10,477 nucleotides of DNA from Roseburia sp. (GTDB taxonomy: Bacteria > Bacillota > Clostridia > Lachnospirales > Lachnospiraceae): the NCBI GenBank assembly GCA_030844625.1, contig JAUUNJ010000061.1, positions 1 through 10,477 of the forward strand. Reading direction: 5' to 3'. The notes under the pieces were generated by a model. It was not told where the DNA came from. It saw nothing but the letters and a program-made list of their open reading frames with translations, and did no database searches. Shown here one piece after another: positions 1 to 6,492 of this stretch; the first letter of the stretch is position 1; each line of letters starts with the position of its first letter. The translations under genes were made by a program, and so were the position numbers.

Positions 1-426
1 ATTATTTATTTCCTGTATATGGGCAAGCTCCGGTCTCCACAACATACCCAGCTTTCTTTTCCATTTTACTTTTGGATTTTTATCCGGTTTTCTTAAGACA
101 TAAAAGTCAGGACTTCCATTTTCATTTTCTACTGTAATAATTCCCCACCACTTGGGAACATGCTCCTGAACATGATATGCGTGGCTGGTTCCTGCCACTA
201 TGTAATTATAATCATAAAACAGATTGTAATCCCTTACCTGTCGTTTCAGCCGGCTATATGTATCTGCATCGCTTTTTATCTCAATACCATAAACCGCTTC
301 CGGCGTTATCATAACCACATCTGCTCTGGACCGTCCCATTTGCTTTTCCTCAATAATACGATTGATTCCATACATATCATCCAGAAAATCAAATAATGGT
401 TCCCTAATGTCTTTATCGTATAACAT
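1..426 (-). CDS. sce7726-family protein, PD-(D/E)XK nuclease-like (partial, runs off left edge)
   Basis: An open frame runs from an ATG at 426 to the window edge without a stop, giving 142 visible codons; the C-terminus is missing. The start follows AAGGAG with a 4-nt spacer. The protein opens with DKDIREPLFDFL. It then shows E26, D36 (in RSRADVVMI) and E49-I-K51 (in YGIEIKSD), an order that fits the E...D...ExK core of a PD-(D/E)XK nuclease fold. The stretch EIKSDADTYSRLKRQV followed by a VPKWWGI segment near residues 90-96 is what I recall as the signature of the sce7726 family, whose biochemical role is not established to my knowledge. The gene lies 44 bp downstream of the thioesterase on the same strand and is probably cotranscribed with it. 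Nuclease activity is inferred from residue pattern only. It could equally be a catalytically inactive member or a nucleic-acid-binding protein. Confidence 0.75.
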   Translation of the reverse strand, partial: MLYDKDIREPLFDFLDDMYGINRIIEEKQMGRSRADVVMITPEAVYGIEIKSDADTYSRLKRQVRDYNLFYDYNYIVAGTSHAYHVQEHVPKWWGIITVENENGSPDFYVLRKPDKNPKVKWKRKLGMLWRPELAHIQEINN

Positions 427-470
427 ACTGCTCCTTAAAACATGAACTCCTGACTTTTCCATTAAAGCTT

Positions 471-902
471 TTATTCCTTAGATATTTCCAGTAATTTTTC
501 AAACGCCTTATGTATTTCAGGAAATGATTTTTTCAATGAAATGGGTTTCCCTTCTTCATTCAGAAAACAATGCTTGCTTTCACCTGTGCAACGTACCTCA
601 TTTGTTTCTTTATCTGTCACTTCATATGACAACAGCAATTTTATACCATTATAGGTAGTAACTTTTGCCTTTACAACAACTATATCAGAAAAATGAGTCA
701 TTGTCTTATAATCTGCAGTTATCGATAATACCGGGCTTATTATTCCAGATTGTTCCATCTCTTTATACCCGAATCCCATGTTCTCCAAAATAAATGTACG
801 TGCCTCTTCAAACCATCTGATATAATTTGAATGATGTACGATTCCCATCTGATCCGTTTCATAATATTGTACTTTATGTTCGTAAGGTTTCATTTCTTTC
901 AC
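471..902 (-). CDS. acyl-CoA thioesterase, 4HBT hotdog family (YbgC/FadM-like)
   Basis: This 143-residue cytosolic protein has the usual length of a single hotdog-domain thioesterase, which hydrolyses acyl-CoA (or related) thioesters to free acid and CoA. The signature sits at the N-terminus: YYETDQMGIVHHSNYIRWF at about residues 13-31, with D17 in the position of the catalytic aspartate of 4HBT enzymes and the following HHSNY matching the family active-site loop. The start is taken as GTG at 902 because AAGGAG (914-909) lies 6 nt upstream of it. The in-frame ATG at 893 would leave a 15-nt gap. The gene is first in a likely two-gene unit with the sce7726-type gene and has an extended -10 promoter candidate near 965. 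The substrate cannot be told from sequence; short- or branched-chain acyl-CoA or a phenylacetyl/hydroxybenzoyl-type CoA would all fit. The family assignment is firm. Confidence 0.93.
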   Translation of the reverse strand: MKEMKPYEHKVQYYETDQMGIVHHSNYIRWFEEARTFILENMGFGYKEMEQSGIISPVLSITADYKTMTHFSDIVVVKAKVTTYNGIKLLLSYEVTDKETNEVRCTGESKHCFLNEEGKPISLKKSFPEIHKAFEKLLEISKE

Positions 903-934
903 AACTTACTCCTTCTTAAAATTCTGTTTCTCAT
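899..934 (-). other. possible 11-codon leader peptide overlapping the thioesterase start
   Basis: A short frame, MRNRILRRSKL, starts at ATG 934 and ends in TGA at 901-899, which overlaps the GTG start of the thioesterase as GTGA. This is the classic arrangement for translational coupling. The ATG is preceded by AAAGG and a run of eight G (947-940 on this strand) that could act as a poor ribosome site. It lies downstream of the candidate -10, so it would be in the mRNA. A frame this short can arise by chance, and conservation has not been tested. Confidence 0.25.
909..914 (-). promoter_or_regulatory. ribosome binding site that decides the GTG start of the thioesterase
   Basis: AAGGAG lies 6 nt from the GTG at 902, against 15 nt from the first in-frame ATG at 893. 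This supports the GTG start. Confidence 0.75.
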
Positions 935-962
935 CCTTTCCCCCCCCATATCATATGAATAT

Positions 963-971
963 ATTTTATCA
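963..971 (-). promoter_or_regulatory. candidate extended -10 promoter for the thioesterase/sce7726 unit
   Basis: On the minus strand the sequence reads TGATAAAAT: an extended-10 TG followed one base later by TAAAAT (5 of 6 matches to TATAAT). No good -35 hexamer sits at 16-18 nt, which is tolerable for an extended -10 promoter. It lies downstream of the hairpin at 1079-1105, so it would drive the thioesterase independently of the germination gene. Confidence 0.45.
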
Positions 972-1078
972 TATCCAATAAATACGAGCACGAAAAATTT
1001 TCTAATACTCCTAACACTGTACCTAAATATGTATATAACAAATAAATAAACATCTGAAACAATAACAAAATGACGAAA

Positions 1079-1105
1079 GCGGACATCCCTTCATGGGCTG
1101 CCCGC
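1079..1105 (-). terminator. hairpin terminator downstream of the spoVAF-like gene
   Basis: GCGGACATCCC pairs with GGGCTGCCCGC across a 5-nt loop: 9 base pairs, 6 of them in GC-rich outer and inner blocks, with two mismatches. On the minus strand it is followed by TTTCGTCATTTTG, a broken T tract; on the plus strand CTTTATTTTC follows. It lies 45 bp beyond the stop of the germination gene, and no plus-strand gene ends here, so termination of the minus-strand gene is the likely job. Confidence 0.65.
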
Positions 1106-1149
1106 CTTTATTTTCTTCTATACTGTCATGATTCTAAATCATATTTACG

Positions 1150-2577
1150 TTATTTATTTGCTTTCTTAATTGATACCCTGAAAAATCTCTGCAAAAATTT
1201 CTTTAAATCAAAAGGTATTAACGGATATATATAGCTGGTCTGTGCAATAGTTCTATTTACCGTAATTGCAAGCACTGTTATCACAATTCCTCCAACAAAT
1301 CCCCATAGACCAAATATTTCTGTTAATATTAGCATTATGACTCTTAAAAATTTAATTGAATATGCCAGTTCATAATTTTCATGAGTGAAGTTTGCAATTG
1401 CTACAACCGCCATATATAACATAGTTTGCGATGCAAACCATCCCGTATTTACAGAAAATTCTCCAATTACAATCGCTGCAATCAAACTCAAAGGAGTATT
1501 TAATGTACTTGGCGTATTAATTGCCGCAAGCTTTAAACCGTCAATTGCAAGTTCCAGAATCATCAACTGCCAGAATATTGGTACAAAAGGAACCTCCTGC
1601 AATTTAGTAAACAGCAGCCAGTCCGGAAGTAATCCCGGATTGTTGGCATATAACAGAAATAAAGGTGTCAAAACCAAAGATAATACCGTTATTGCTGTTC
1701 GCGCCAGCCTTAAGTATGTTCCCGTAATCGGTGGAAAATAATAATCATCTGCCTCCTCAATCACATCAAATATAGTTGTAGGAAGAAGCATTGCTGCCGG
1801 AGAATTATCCACTAATATAGCAATCTGTCCCTCTAAAATGGAAGCTGCCACCGTATCCGGTCTCTCCGTATAGCGAAACTTGGGAAACGGATTAAACCAA
1901 TGTCCCTTATGAATGCATTCCGACAGACTTTCCTGATTCATGGATAATGCATCTTCTTTAATCTGACTAATCTGCCTTTTTATTCTGTTCAGCAGCTTTT
2001 CATCTACTCTGCCTCTCATATAACAGATCGCAATATCTGTTCTGGAACTTTCACCTGCTCTTACCACTTCACACATATATTCCGGATTTCTTATACGTCT
2101 TCTGATTAATGCCGTATTCAGAATCAGCGTTTCCACAAAACCATCTCTGGAACCTCTAAGCACTTTATATTTTTCAGGTTCCTGCACATTTCTTGCCGGA
2201 TATTCCCTTGCATCAATCAGCATAGCCTTTTCATATCCATCAATTAAAAGGCAGGCAACTCCCGATAAAATAAGTGTAATCACATTATATTTGTCATCAT
2301 ATAAATCTACTTCCAGATAGGGAATCTGGTTGTCCGAAAATTTCTGAACACCCTCTTGTACATCCTCTGGTTTTAGCCCCGAAAAAAACTCCTGCAGTTT
2401 CTGCATCAGGTCCTCTTGGCAAAAGCCATTAATATAATAAATTACCGCATCTTTTCCGCCAATGGTAGTATTTCGTTTCAGTAAATCAAAACTTTCATTA
2501 ACATGAAGAAGCTCATCAATCTTCTTCATATCTTGCTTCAAATTTCCGCTAATAAATTTTTCACTATTATTTCCCAT
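1150..2577 (-). CDS. spoVAF: SpoVAF-like GerA-family spore germination protein
   Basis: Numbering is from the ATG at 2577 (475 residues). An N-terminal soluble domain of about 270 residues contains GSRDGFVETLILNTALIRRRI near 142-162, the GerA-family landmark, and RYTERPDTVAASILEG near 235-250. Then come LVDNSPAAMLLPTTIFD and several hydrophobic membrane segments from about residue 290 to 445 (IELAIDGLKLAA-, IGEFSVNTG- and LYMAVVAIANF-type stretches). These landmarks match SpoVAF better than the nutrient-receptor GerAA subunits. In Bacillus, SpoVAF is an inner-membrane ion-channel component that amplifies germination signals and sits at the end of the spoVA operon. Here no spoVA, gerB or gerC gene is adjacent. 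The start at 2577 has GAGG 6 nt upstream and begins with a SpoVAF-like leader (MGNNSEKFIS). A longer frame to an ATG at 2649 adds 24 residues but has no ribosome site. The exact paralogue within GerA/SpoVAF is inferred. Confidence 0.88.
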   Translation of the reverse strand: MGNNSEKFISGNLKQDMKKIDELLHVNESFDLLKRNTTIGGKDAVIYYINGFCQEDLMQKLQEFFSGLKPEDVQEGVQKFSDNQIPYLEVDLYDDKYNVITLILSGVACLLIDGYEKAMLIDAREYPARNVQEPEKYKVLRGSRDGFVETLILNTALIRRRIRNPEYMCEVVRAGESSRTDIAICYMRGRVDEKLLNRIKRQISQIKEDALSMNQESLSECIHKGHWFNPFPKFRYTERPDTVAASILEGQIAILVDNSPAAMLLPTTIFDVIEEADDYYFPPITGTYLRLARTAITVLSLVLTPLFLLYANNPGLLPDWLLFTKLQEVPFVPIFWQLMILELAIDGLKLAAINTPSTLNTPLSLIAAIVIGEFSVNTGWFASQTMLYMAVVAIANFTHENYELAYSIKFLRVIMLILTEIFGLWGFVGGIVITVLAITVNRTIAQTSYIYPLIPFDLKKFLQRFFRVSIKKANK

Positions 2578-2583
2578 AAATAA

Positions 2584-2587
2584 CCTC
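2584..2587 (-). promoter_or_regulatory. ribosome binding site that decides the spoVAF-like start
   Basis: GTGAGG lies 6 nt before the ATG at 2577. The alternative ATG at 2649 is preceded by AAAACTATTTC, with no Shine-Dalgarno match. The 2577 start is therefore preferred. Confidence 0.6.
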
Positions 2588-2604
2588 ACACAAAATAGTG
2601 TGAG
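2585..2604. repeat. perfect 7-bp inverted repeat just before the spoVAF-like start
   Basis: CTCACAC and GTGTGAG are separated by AAAATA on the plus strand. On the minus strand the downstream arm contains the GAG of the GAGG ribosome site. If transcribed, the hairpin would hide that site. If not transcribed, it could be an operator, or chance overlap with the candidate -10. Confidence 0.5.
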
Positions 2605-2624
2605 CATAAACGGATATTTTATAC
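2596..2624 (-). promoter_or_regulatory. candidate forespore (sigma-G-like) promoter for the spoVAF-like gene
   Basis: On the minus strand GTATA (2624-2620) fits the sigma-G -35 (GHATR). It is followed after 17 nt by CACACTA (2602-2596), 6 of 7 matches to CATNHTA. The predicted transcript start would fall near 2590, leaving a very short leader with the GAGG site, consistent with translation starting at 2577. The motif is short and degenerate, so this is a proposal supported by the gene's role. Confidence 0.35.
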
Positions 2625-2741
2625 AAAGTAATAATTTACTAAATTCCATGAAATAGTTTTACTATATATCTTACTTTGTTTCTCTTGATATAAGACAATT
2701 TTTTATTTCCTGCATCCCATCTATTCACTTTATTTTTCAAA

Positions 2742-2761
2742 AATATCTAAAAAAAGATATT
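2742..2761 (-). terminator. weak AT-rich hairpin at the end of the rnf operon
   Basis: AATATCT and AGATATT form a perfect 7-bp stem around six A/T loop bases, 7 bp past the rnfB stop, followed on the minus strand by TTTG. The stem has only one G-C pair and the T tract is short, so termination is probably incomplete. No better hairpin lies between rnfB and the spoVAF-like gene. Confidence 0.4.
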
Positions 2762-2767
2762 CAAAAC

Positions 2768-3583
2768 CTATATCTTCTCTATAACTTTCTTCGGACACTT
2801 CTGTGCACAGGTTCCGCAGTCCTGACATTTATCCTGCATGATTGTCGCAAGATTAAATCCAAAATCAATGGCTCCATGAGGACAGTTTTTTGCACAAAGA
2901 CCACATCCAATACATCCTGCACTGCAGGCCTGCATCACATCACGCCCCTTATCACGGGAACTGCATTTAACCATATACTGTACATCTGCTGAAATAATAG
3001 AGATTAACCCTTTTGGGCAGGCTGCGACGCACTTGCCACATGCCTTACATTTGTCTCTGTCTACAATTGCCTTACCGTTGACAATATGTATAGCATCAAA
3101 TTCACAAACCTGAACACAGGAGCCAAGACCAAGGCATCCATAGGAACATGCTTTTGCTCCGCCTCCCGGTATATTTGCCGCATCCTGACAGGATATATTA
3201 CCATAATAATTATATTTGTTCTTTGCCTTATCACAGTCTCCAGAACATGCCACATAGGCAACTTTTGGAACAACATTGGCTTCCACGCCCATGATGTCTG
3301 CAATTACTTTTGCAACGGGCGCACCTCCCACAGGACATGCCGATGGTTCACTTTCACCTTTGGCAATCGCTGCTGCAAGACCATCACAACCAGGATATCC
3401 ACATCCGCCACAGTTATTTCCCGGCAAAGCTTCTCTGATTGCAACTTCCTTTTCATCTACTTTTACAGACAGAAATTTTCCGGCAATTCCCAGAGCAACT
3501 CCTATAAAAAGTCCAACACCTCCCACAATCAGAACAGCATATAAAATTCCGGTCATTGTAGTGCTTAAAGCTAATAACACCAT
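2768..3583 (-). CDS. rnfB: Rnf complex subunit RnfB, ferredoxin-accepting iron-sulfur protein
   Basis: RnfB is the cytoplasmic entry point that takes electrons from reduced ferredoxin and passes them into the membrane Rnf complex. One N-terminal membrane anchor (about residues 12-34) is followed by the RnfB-type FeS motif C58-xx-C61-xxxx-C66 with C83. Further ferredoxin-type cysteine sets follow: C146/C150/C156/C160, C179/C182/C185/C189, C224/C227/C230/C234 and C253/C256/C259/C263, the last four being classic CxxCxxCxxxC or close variants. C113, C117 and C132 lie between the first motif and the others, as in clostridial RnfB. The length of 271 fits the longer clostridial form. The start at 3583 has AAGGAGGT 5 nt upstream. 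It is the last gene of the operon, 11 bp after rnfA. The reaction is known for the family; the exact cluster number is inferred from cysteines. Confidence 0.96.
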   Translation of the reverse strand: MVLLALSTTMTGILYAVLIVGGVGLFIGVALGIAGKFLSVKVDEKEVAIREALPGNNCGGCGYPGCDGLAAAIAKGESEPSACPVGGAPVAKVIADIMGVEANVVPKVAYVACSGDCDKAKNKYNYYGNISCQDAANIPGGGAKACSYGCLGLGSCVQVCEFDAIHIVNGKAIVDRDKCKACGKCVAACPKGLISIISADVQYMVKCSSRDKGRDVMQACSAGCIGCGLCAKNCPHGAIDFGFNLATIMQDKCQDCGTCAQKCPKKVIEKI

Positions 3584-3594
3584 GTTCTACCTCC

Positions 3595-4170
3595 TTAAAT
3601 CACGCCGGTAAAACCGGTAAATGCAATAGCCATCAACCCCGCAGCAACAAGAACAATTGGTGTCCCCTGAAATGGCTTTGGGATATTGTTATTTTCTGAT
3701 TTTTCTCTAATTCCTGCAAGAATTACAATAGAAATCAAAAATCCTACAGATGTACCAAGAGAACAGGAAAGGCTTTCTCCAAAACTGTAACCATTATCAA
3801 TATTTGAAATGGCAACACCCAGTACTGCACAGTTCGTTGTGATTAATGGAAGATAAACACCCAATGCCTGATACAAAGGTTTTATAAACTTCTTTAATAT
3901 CATTTCAACTAACTGAACCAAAGCGGCAATCACAAGAATAAATACAATTGTCTGTAAATATTCCAAATTAAAGGGAGTCAATATTGCATAATAAATTCCA
4001 TAAGTTACTGCTGATGCTATCATAATTACAAAGATAACCGCAGCTCCCATTCCGGCTGCCGTATCTGTTTTCTTTGAAACTCCAAGGAATGGGCATAAAC
4101 CTAAGAACTGGCTTAAAACTACATTATTAACTAATGCTGCCGCCACTGCTATTAACATACAATTAACCAT
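3595..4170 (-). CDS. rnfA: Rnf complex membrane subunit RnfA
   Basis: This 191-residue, about six-helix membrane protein has the normal length for RnfA/RsxA, homologous to NqrE. RnfA and RnfE are pseudo-symmetric partners that hold an intramembrane [2Fe-2S] cluster. The two cysteines expected to ligate it are visible in the conserved half-helix contexts: C26 in LGLCPFLGVS and C114 in LITTNCAVLGVA. The start ATG at 4170 directly abuts the rnfE TAA stop (TAAATG), with AAGGAGG about 8 nt upstream inside the rnfE tail codons. This indicates coupled translation. All parts expected of the family are present, and no oddity is seen. Confidence 0.96.
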   Translation of the reverse strand: MVNCMLIAVAAALVNNVVLSQFLGLCPFLGVSKKTDTAAGMGAAVIFVIMIASAVTYGIYYAILTPFNLEYLQTIVFILVIAALVQLVEMILKKFIKPLYQALGVYLPLITTNCAVLGVAISNIDNGYSFGESLSCSLGTSVGFLISIVILAGIREKSENNNIPKPFQGTPIVLVAAGLMAIAFTGFTGVI

Positions 4171-4860
4171 TTATGCTTCCTCCTTTTCTTCTTTTTCACA
4201 GGATGTATAATCACTGCCGCAACCGGAACATCCCAAACATCCCTGCTCGCACTGCAGTTTTCTAGGTTTCTTACCATGACTGATACGAATCTGATTCTGA
4301 ACTGCAATTAATACGGCAAGAACAAAGAATGCTCCCGGTGCCATGACAAAAATCCCTATACCATCCCAGTTAGGGATATTGAATCCCAGAATGGTTCCTG
4401 CACCAATGATTTCTCTGAATCCCCCCAGTAAAGAAAGGGCTATTGTAAAACCGAGTCCCATTCCTATACCATCAAATACAGATGGCAAAACAGGATTCTT
4501 AGATGCATAACTTTCTGCACGCCCCAAAATAATACAGTTAACAACAATCAGCGGAATATAAATTCCAAGAGAATCGTTGAGGGACGGTAAGTAAGCCTGC
4601 AATAAAAACTGTAATATTGTCACAAAACTAGCCACTATAACGATAAATGCCGGAACTCTTACTCCATTAGGAATCACTTTTCTAAGCAGTGAAATTACAA
4701 GGTTTGACATAACCAGTACGGCCATGGTACTCAGTCCCATTCCAGCGCCATTAATCATGGATGATGTGACGGCAAGTGTAGGACACATACCAAGTATCAG
4801 TACAAAGGTAGGATTTTCTTTTATAATTCCGTTATATAAACGCTCAACACATCTGTTCAT
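4171..4860 (-). CDS. rnfE: Rnf complex membrane subunit RnfE, with cysteine-rich C-terminal tail
   Basis: RnfE is the paralogue and partner of RnfA in the membrane core that moves electrons across the bilayer. C26 (LGMCPTLAV) and C109 (VVNCIILGRAE) are in the positions expected to bind the shared [2Fe-2S] cluster. The protein has about six membrane helices up to about residue 190, then a basic stretch (HGKKPRK). Next comes an unusual tail, C204-xxx-C208-xx-C211-xx-C214-xxxxxx-C221, ending in an acidic run, 229 residues in total. The tail probably faces the cytoplasm and could bind a metal or FeS centre, but that is inference. The start overlaps the rnfG stop by one base (TAATG), with GGGAGG 9 nt upstream (TGGTAAATA between). 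Confidence 0.95.
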   Translation of the reverse strand: MNRCVERLYNGIIKENPTFVLILGMCPTLAVTSSMINGAGMGLSTMAVLVMSNLVISLLRKVIPNGVRVPAFIVIVASFVTILQFLLQAYLPSLNDSLGIYIPLIVVNCIILGRAESYASKNPVLPSVFDGIGMGLGFTIALSLLGGFREIIGAGTILGFNIPNWDGIGIFVMAPGAFFVLAVLIAVQNQIRISHGKKPRKLQCEQGCLGCSGCGSDYTSCEKEEKEEA

Positions 4861-5504
4861 TATTTACCACCTCCCGTAATAAATTCCACACAGTAAATCG
4901 CTCCATTTACTCCGTGAGTTACTGCATTGGTGGTAATTGTTGCACTGCTGATTGCACTAATTTCATTATCAGCAGATGCACCTGCTTTATTATATTTAAA
5001 ATAATCAACTTTTTTGTCGCGAAACTGTCCTTTAAAAGAATCCTCATCTGCTTTCATTCCAAGTCCCGGTGTCTCATTTAAAGAAAGAAATGAGATTCCC
5101 TTTACGGTGCCGTCTGATAAAATACCGACTGTCATCTGAAGAGAACCGCCATACGCCTCACTGTCAGTAATTGTAACAATATATCCCAACTCATTCCCCT
5201 CTTTATCCTTTGCCTGAACCACACCCTCTACAGTGGCGTTATAGGCTTTGATTGGAGAAATGCCGTTGTCAGACTCTGTGGTTTTTATTCTATCTGTTAT
5301 ATATTGATCTGCTGCGCTCCTGTCAATCTTCACATCTTCAAAGCTGTCAAGTCCGGGCATTACTGACTCGTAGGCTTCAACTTTAGTTTTTTCCTCCTGC
5401 TTGGCTCTGGCATCAGATGTCACATTATAAACAAAGCCCAGACCCAAACCTGCCACTAAAGTAATGGCAAATAATATTAAAGTGTCTTTCACTATGTTTT
5501 TCAT
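4860..5504 (-). CDS. rnfG: Rnf complex subunit RnfG, covalent-FMN protein
   Basis: RnfG is a single-anchor, extracytoplasmic FMN-binding-domain protein that relays electrons within Rnf; ApbE attaches its FMN to a threonine. The N-terminal membrane helix spans about residues 8-28. The FMN-binding domain carries LSLNETPGLGM at 141-150 and the flavinylation segment ISAISSATITT at 182-192. T189 is the expected acceptor of the SGAT-type motif, here SSAT, with S183 where many relatives have Asp. Length 214 is normal. The ATG at 5504 lies one base after the rnfD stop, with AAGGGGG as ribosome site 8 nt away. The next gene, rnfE, overlaps its stop by one base. Function is assigned from family and context, and both agree. 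Confidence 0.95.
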   Translation of the reverse strand: MKNIVKDTLILFAITLVAGLGLGFVYNVTSDARAKQEEKTKVEAYESVMPGLDSFEDVKIDRSAADQYITDRIKTTESDNGISPIKAYNATVEGVVQAKDKEGNELGYIVTITDSEAYGGSLQMTVGILSDGTVKGISFLSLNETPGLGMKADEDSFKGQFRDKKVDYFKYNKAGASADNEISAISSATITTNAVTHGVNGAIYCVEFITGGGK

Positions 5505-5505
5505 A

Positions 5506-6480
5506 TTATCTGCCCCCTTTCACTTTTACTACACCAAAAGCTCTCGGTATTGTATATTTTTCAATTAATGGCACTAACAGATTGCAGAAAATAATGGCAA
5601 AAGAAACGCCTTCTGCATTGGCACCAAAGGTTCTGAATATCGCCGTCAATACCCCCAAACAGATACCAAACACATATCGTCCCCTCTTTGTAATTGGTGA
5701 TGTAGTGTAATCTGTCGCCATAAAGAAAGCACCAAAAACCAAACCGCCACCACAAAGATGCTGTGCCAGAAATACCGGATCTGTAGAACCATTAAACAAC
5801 ATAATGCAAATCGCAAAAATAACAATATATGTAAGTGGAATTCTTAAATCAATAATCTCTCTCACCACAAGGTACAGCGCTCCAATTAAAAGTGCAATAA
5901 TACTTGTCTCACCGATTGTACCGGAATGATTACCAATAAACATGTCTAGCAACGATGATGAACTTTCACCTGCATTCTTTAATGCTGTCAAAGGTGTTGC
6001 ACTGGTTGCCGCATCCACACCTTTTACTCCTGAAGGATAAAAAGCCGTCATATTTCCTGCAAAGGATAATACAAGAAAACATCTTGCGCCAAGGGCTGGA
6101 TTCATAAAATTCTGTCCCAATCCACCAAATAACTGCTTCACAACAATAATTGCGAAAATTCCGCCAAGCATCGCCTGCCAGTAAGGGAATGTACATGGAA
6201 GATTCAAAGCAAGAATCATACCTGTAACAACCGCACTTAAATCATTTACCGTATTTTGCCGCTTTGTAATTTTATTAAAAATAAATTCTGAAATGACACA
6301 GGTGGCAACTGTGTATACGATTAACAGTGCTGTATGAATTCCATATTTGATTCCAAATAAATTGGTATAGTTATATATCCCAAATATTGTAGCCGGTAGC
6401 ATTGCAATGATAACATCTCTCATAATTGACTGAGTTGTCATCTTTGCTTTCACATGAGGGCTTGATGATACATTATACAT
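5506..6480 (-). CDS. rnfD: Rnf complex membrane subunit RnfD, covalent-FMN protein
   Basis: RnfD, a homologue of NqrB, is the large multi-helix membrane subunit that carries covalently bound FMN and is thought to be part of the Na+/H+ translocating path. The sequence opens with SSSPHVKAKMTTQSIMRDVI, typical of the family, and includes GGLGQNFMNPALGARCFL at about 119-136. The flavinylation motif D156-A-A-T-S-A-T162 matches the DxxTSAT form; T162 is the expected flavin site. Many hydrophobic segments follow up to PRAFGVVKVKGGR at the C-terminus. Length 324 is normal. The gene starts 13 bp after rnfC with only a poor AAAGGG ribosome site about 15 nt upstream, so translation may depend on coupling to rnfC. 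Confidence 0.95.
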   Translation of the reverse strand: MYNVSSSPHVKAKMTTQSIMRDVIIAMLPATIFGIYNYTNLFGIKYGIHTALLIVYTVATCVISEFIFNKITKRQNTVNDLSAVVTGMILALNLPCTFPYWQAMLGGIFAIIVVKQLFGGLGQNFMNPALGARCFLVLSFAGNMTAFYPSGVKGVDAATSATPLTALKNAGESSSSLLDMFIGNHSGTIGETSIIALLIGALYLVVREIIDLRIPLTYIVIFAICIMLFNGSTDPVFLAQHLCGGGLVFGAFFMATDYTTSPITKRGRYVFGICLGVLTAIFRTFGANAEGVSFAIIFCNLLVPLIEKYTIPRAFGVVKVKGGR

Positions 6481-6492
6481 TTTTATTCACAC

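Noticed and set aside
160..396. Plus-strand open frame of 78 codons
   Set aside because: It lies antisense within the sce7726-type gene, has no ribosome site and a low-complexity Ile/Tyr/Cys-rich product.
831..1049. Plus-strand open frame of 72 codons over the thioesterase start and leader
   Set aside because: The hydrophobic Leu/Ile/Phe/Tyr-rich translation is typical of AT-rich antisense DNA. It has no Shine-Dalgarno and conflicts with the minus-strand gene.
1128..1142. Palindrome ATGATT-CTA-AATCAT near the end of the spoVAF-like gene
   Set aside because: It is short, AT-rich, with a 3-nt loop and no T tract. The hairpin at 1079-1105 is a better terminator, and there is no evidence of an operator here.
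2578..2649. N-terminal extension of the spoVAF-like protein to ATG 2649
   Set aside because: No ribosome site precedes it, the added 24 residues are not like SpoVAF, and the candidate promoter lies inside it.
3061..3611. Frames of 80, 152 and 111 codons overlapping rnfB
   Set aside because: They are shadows in other frames of rnfB, whose cysteine motifs are fully intact.
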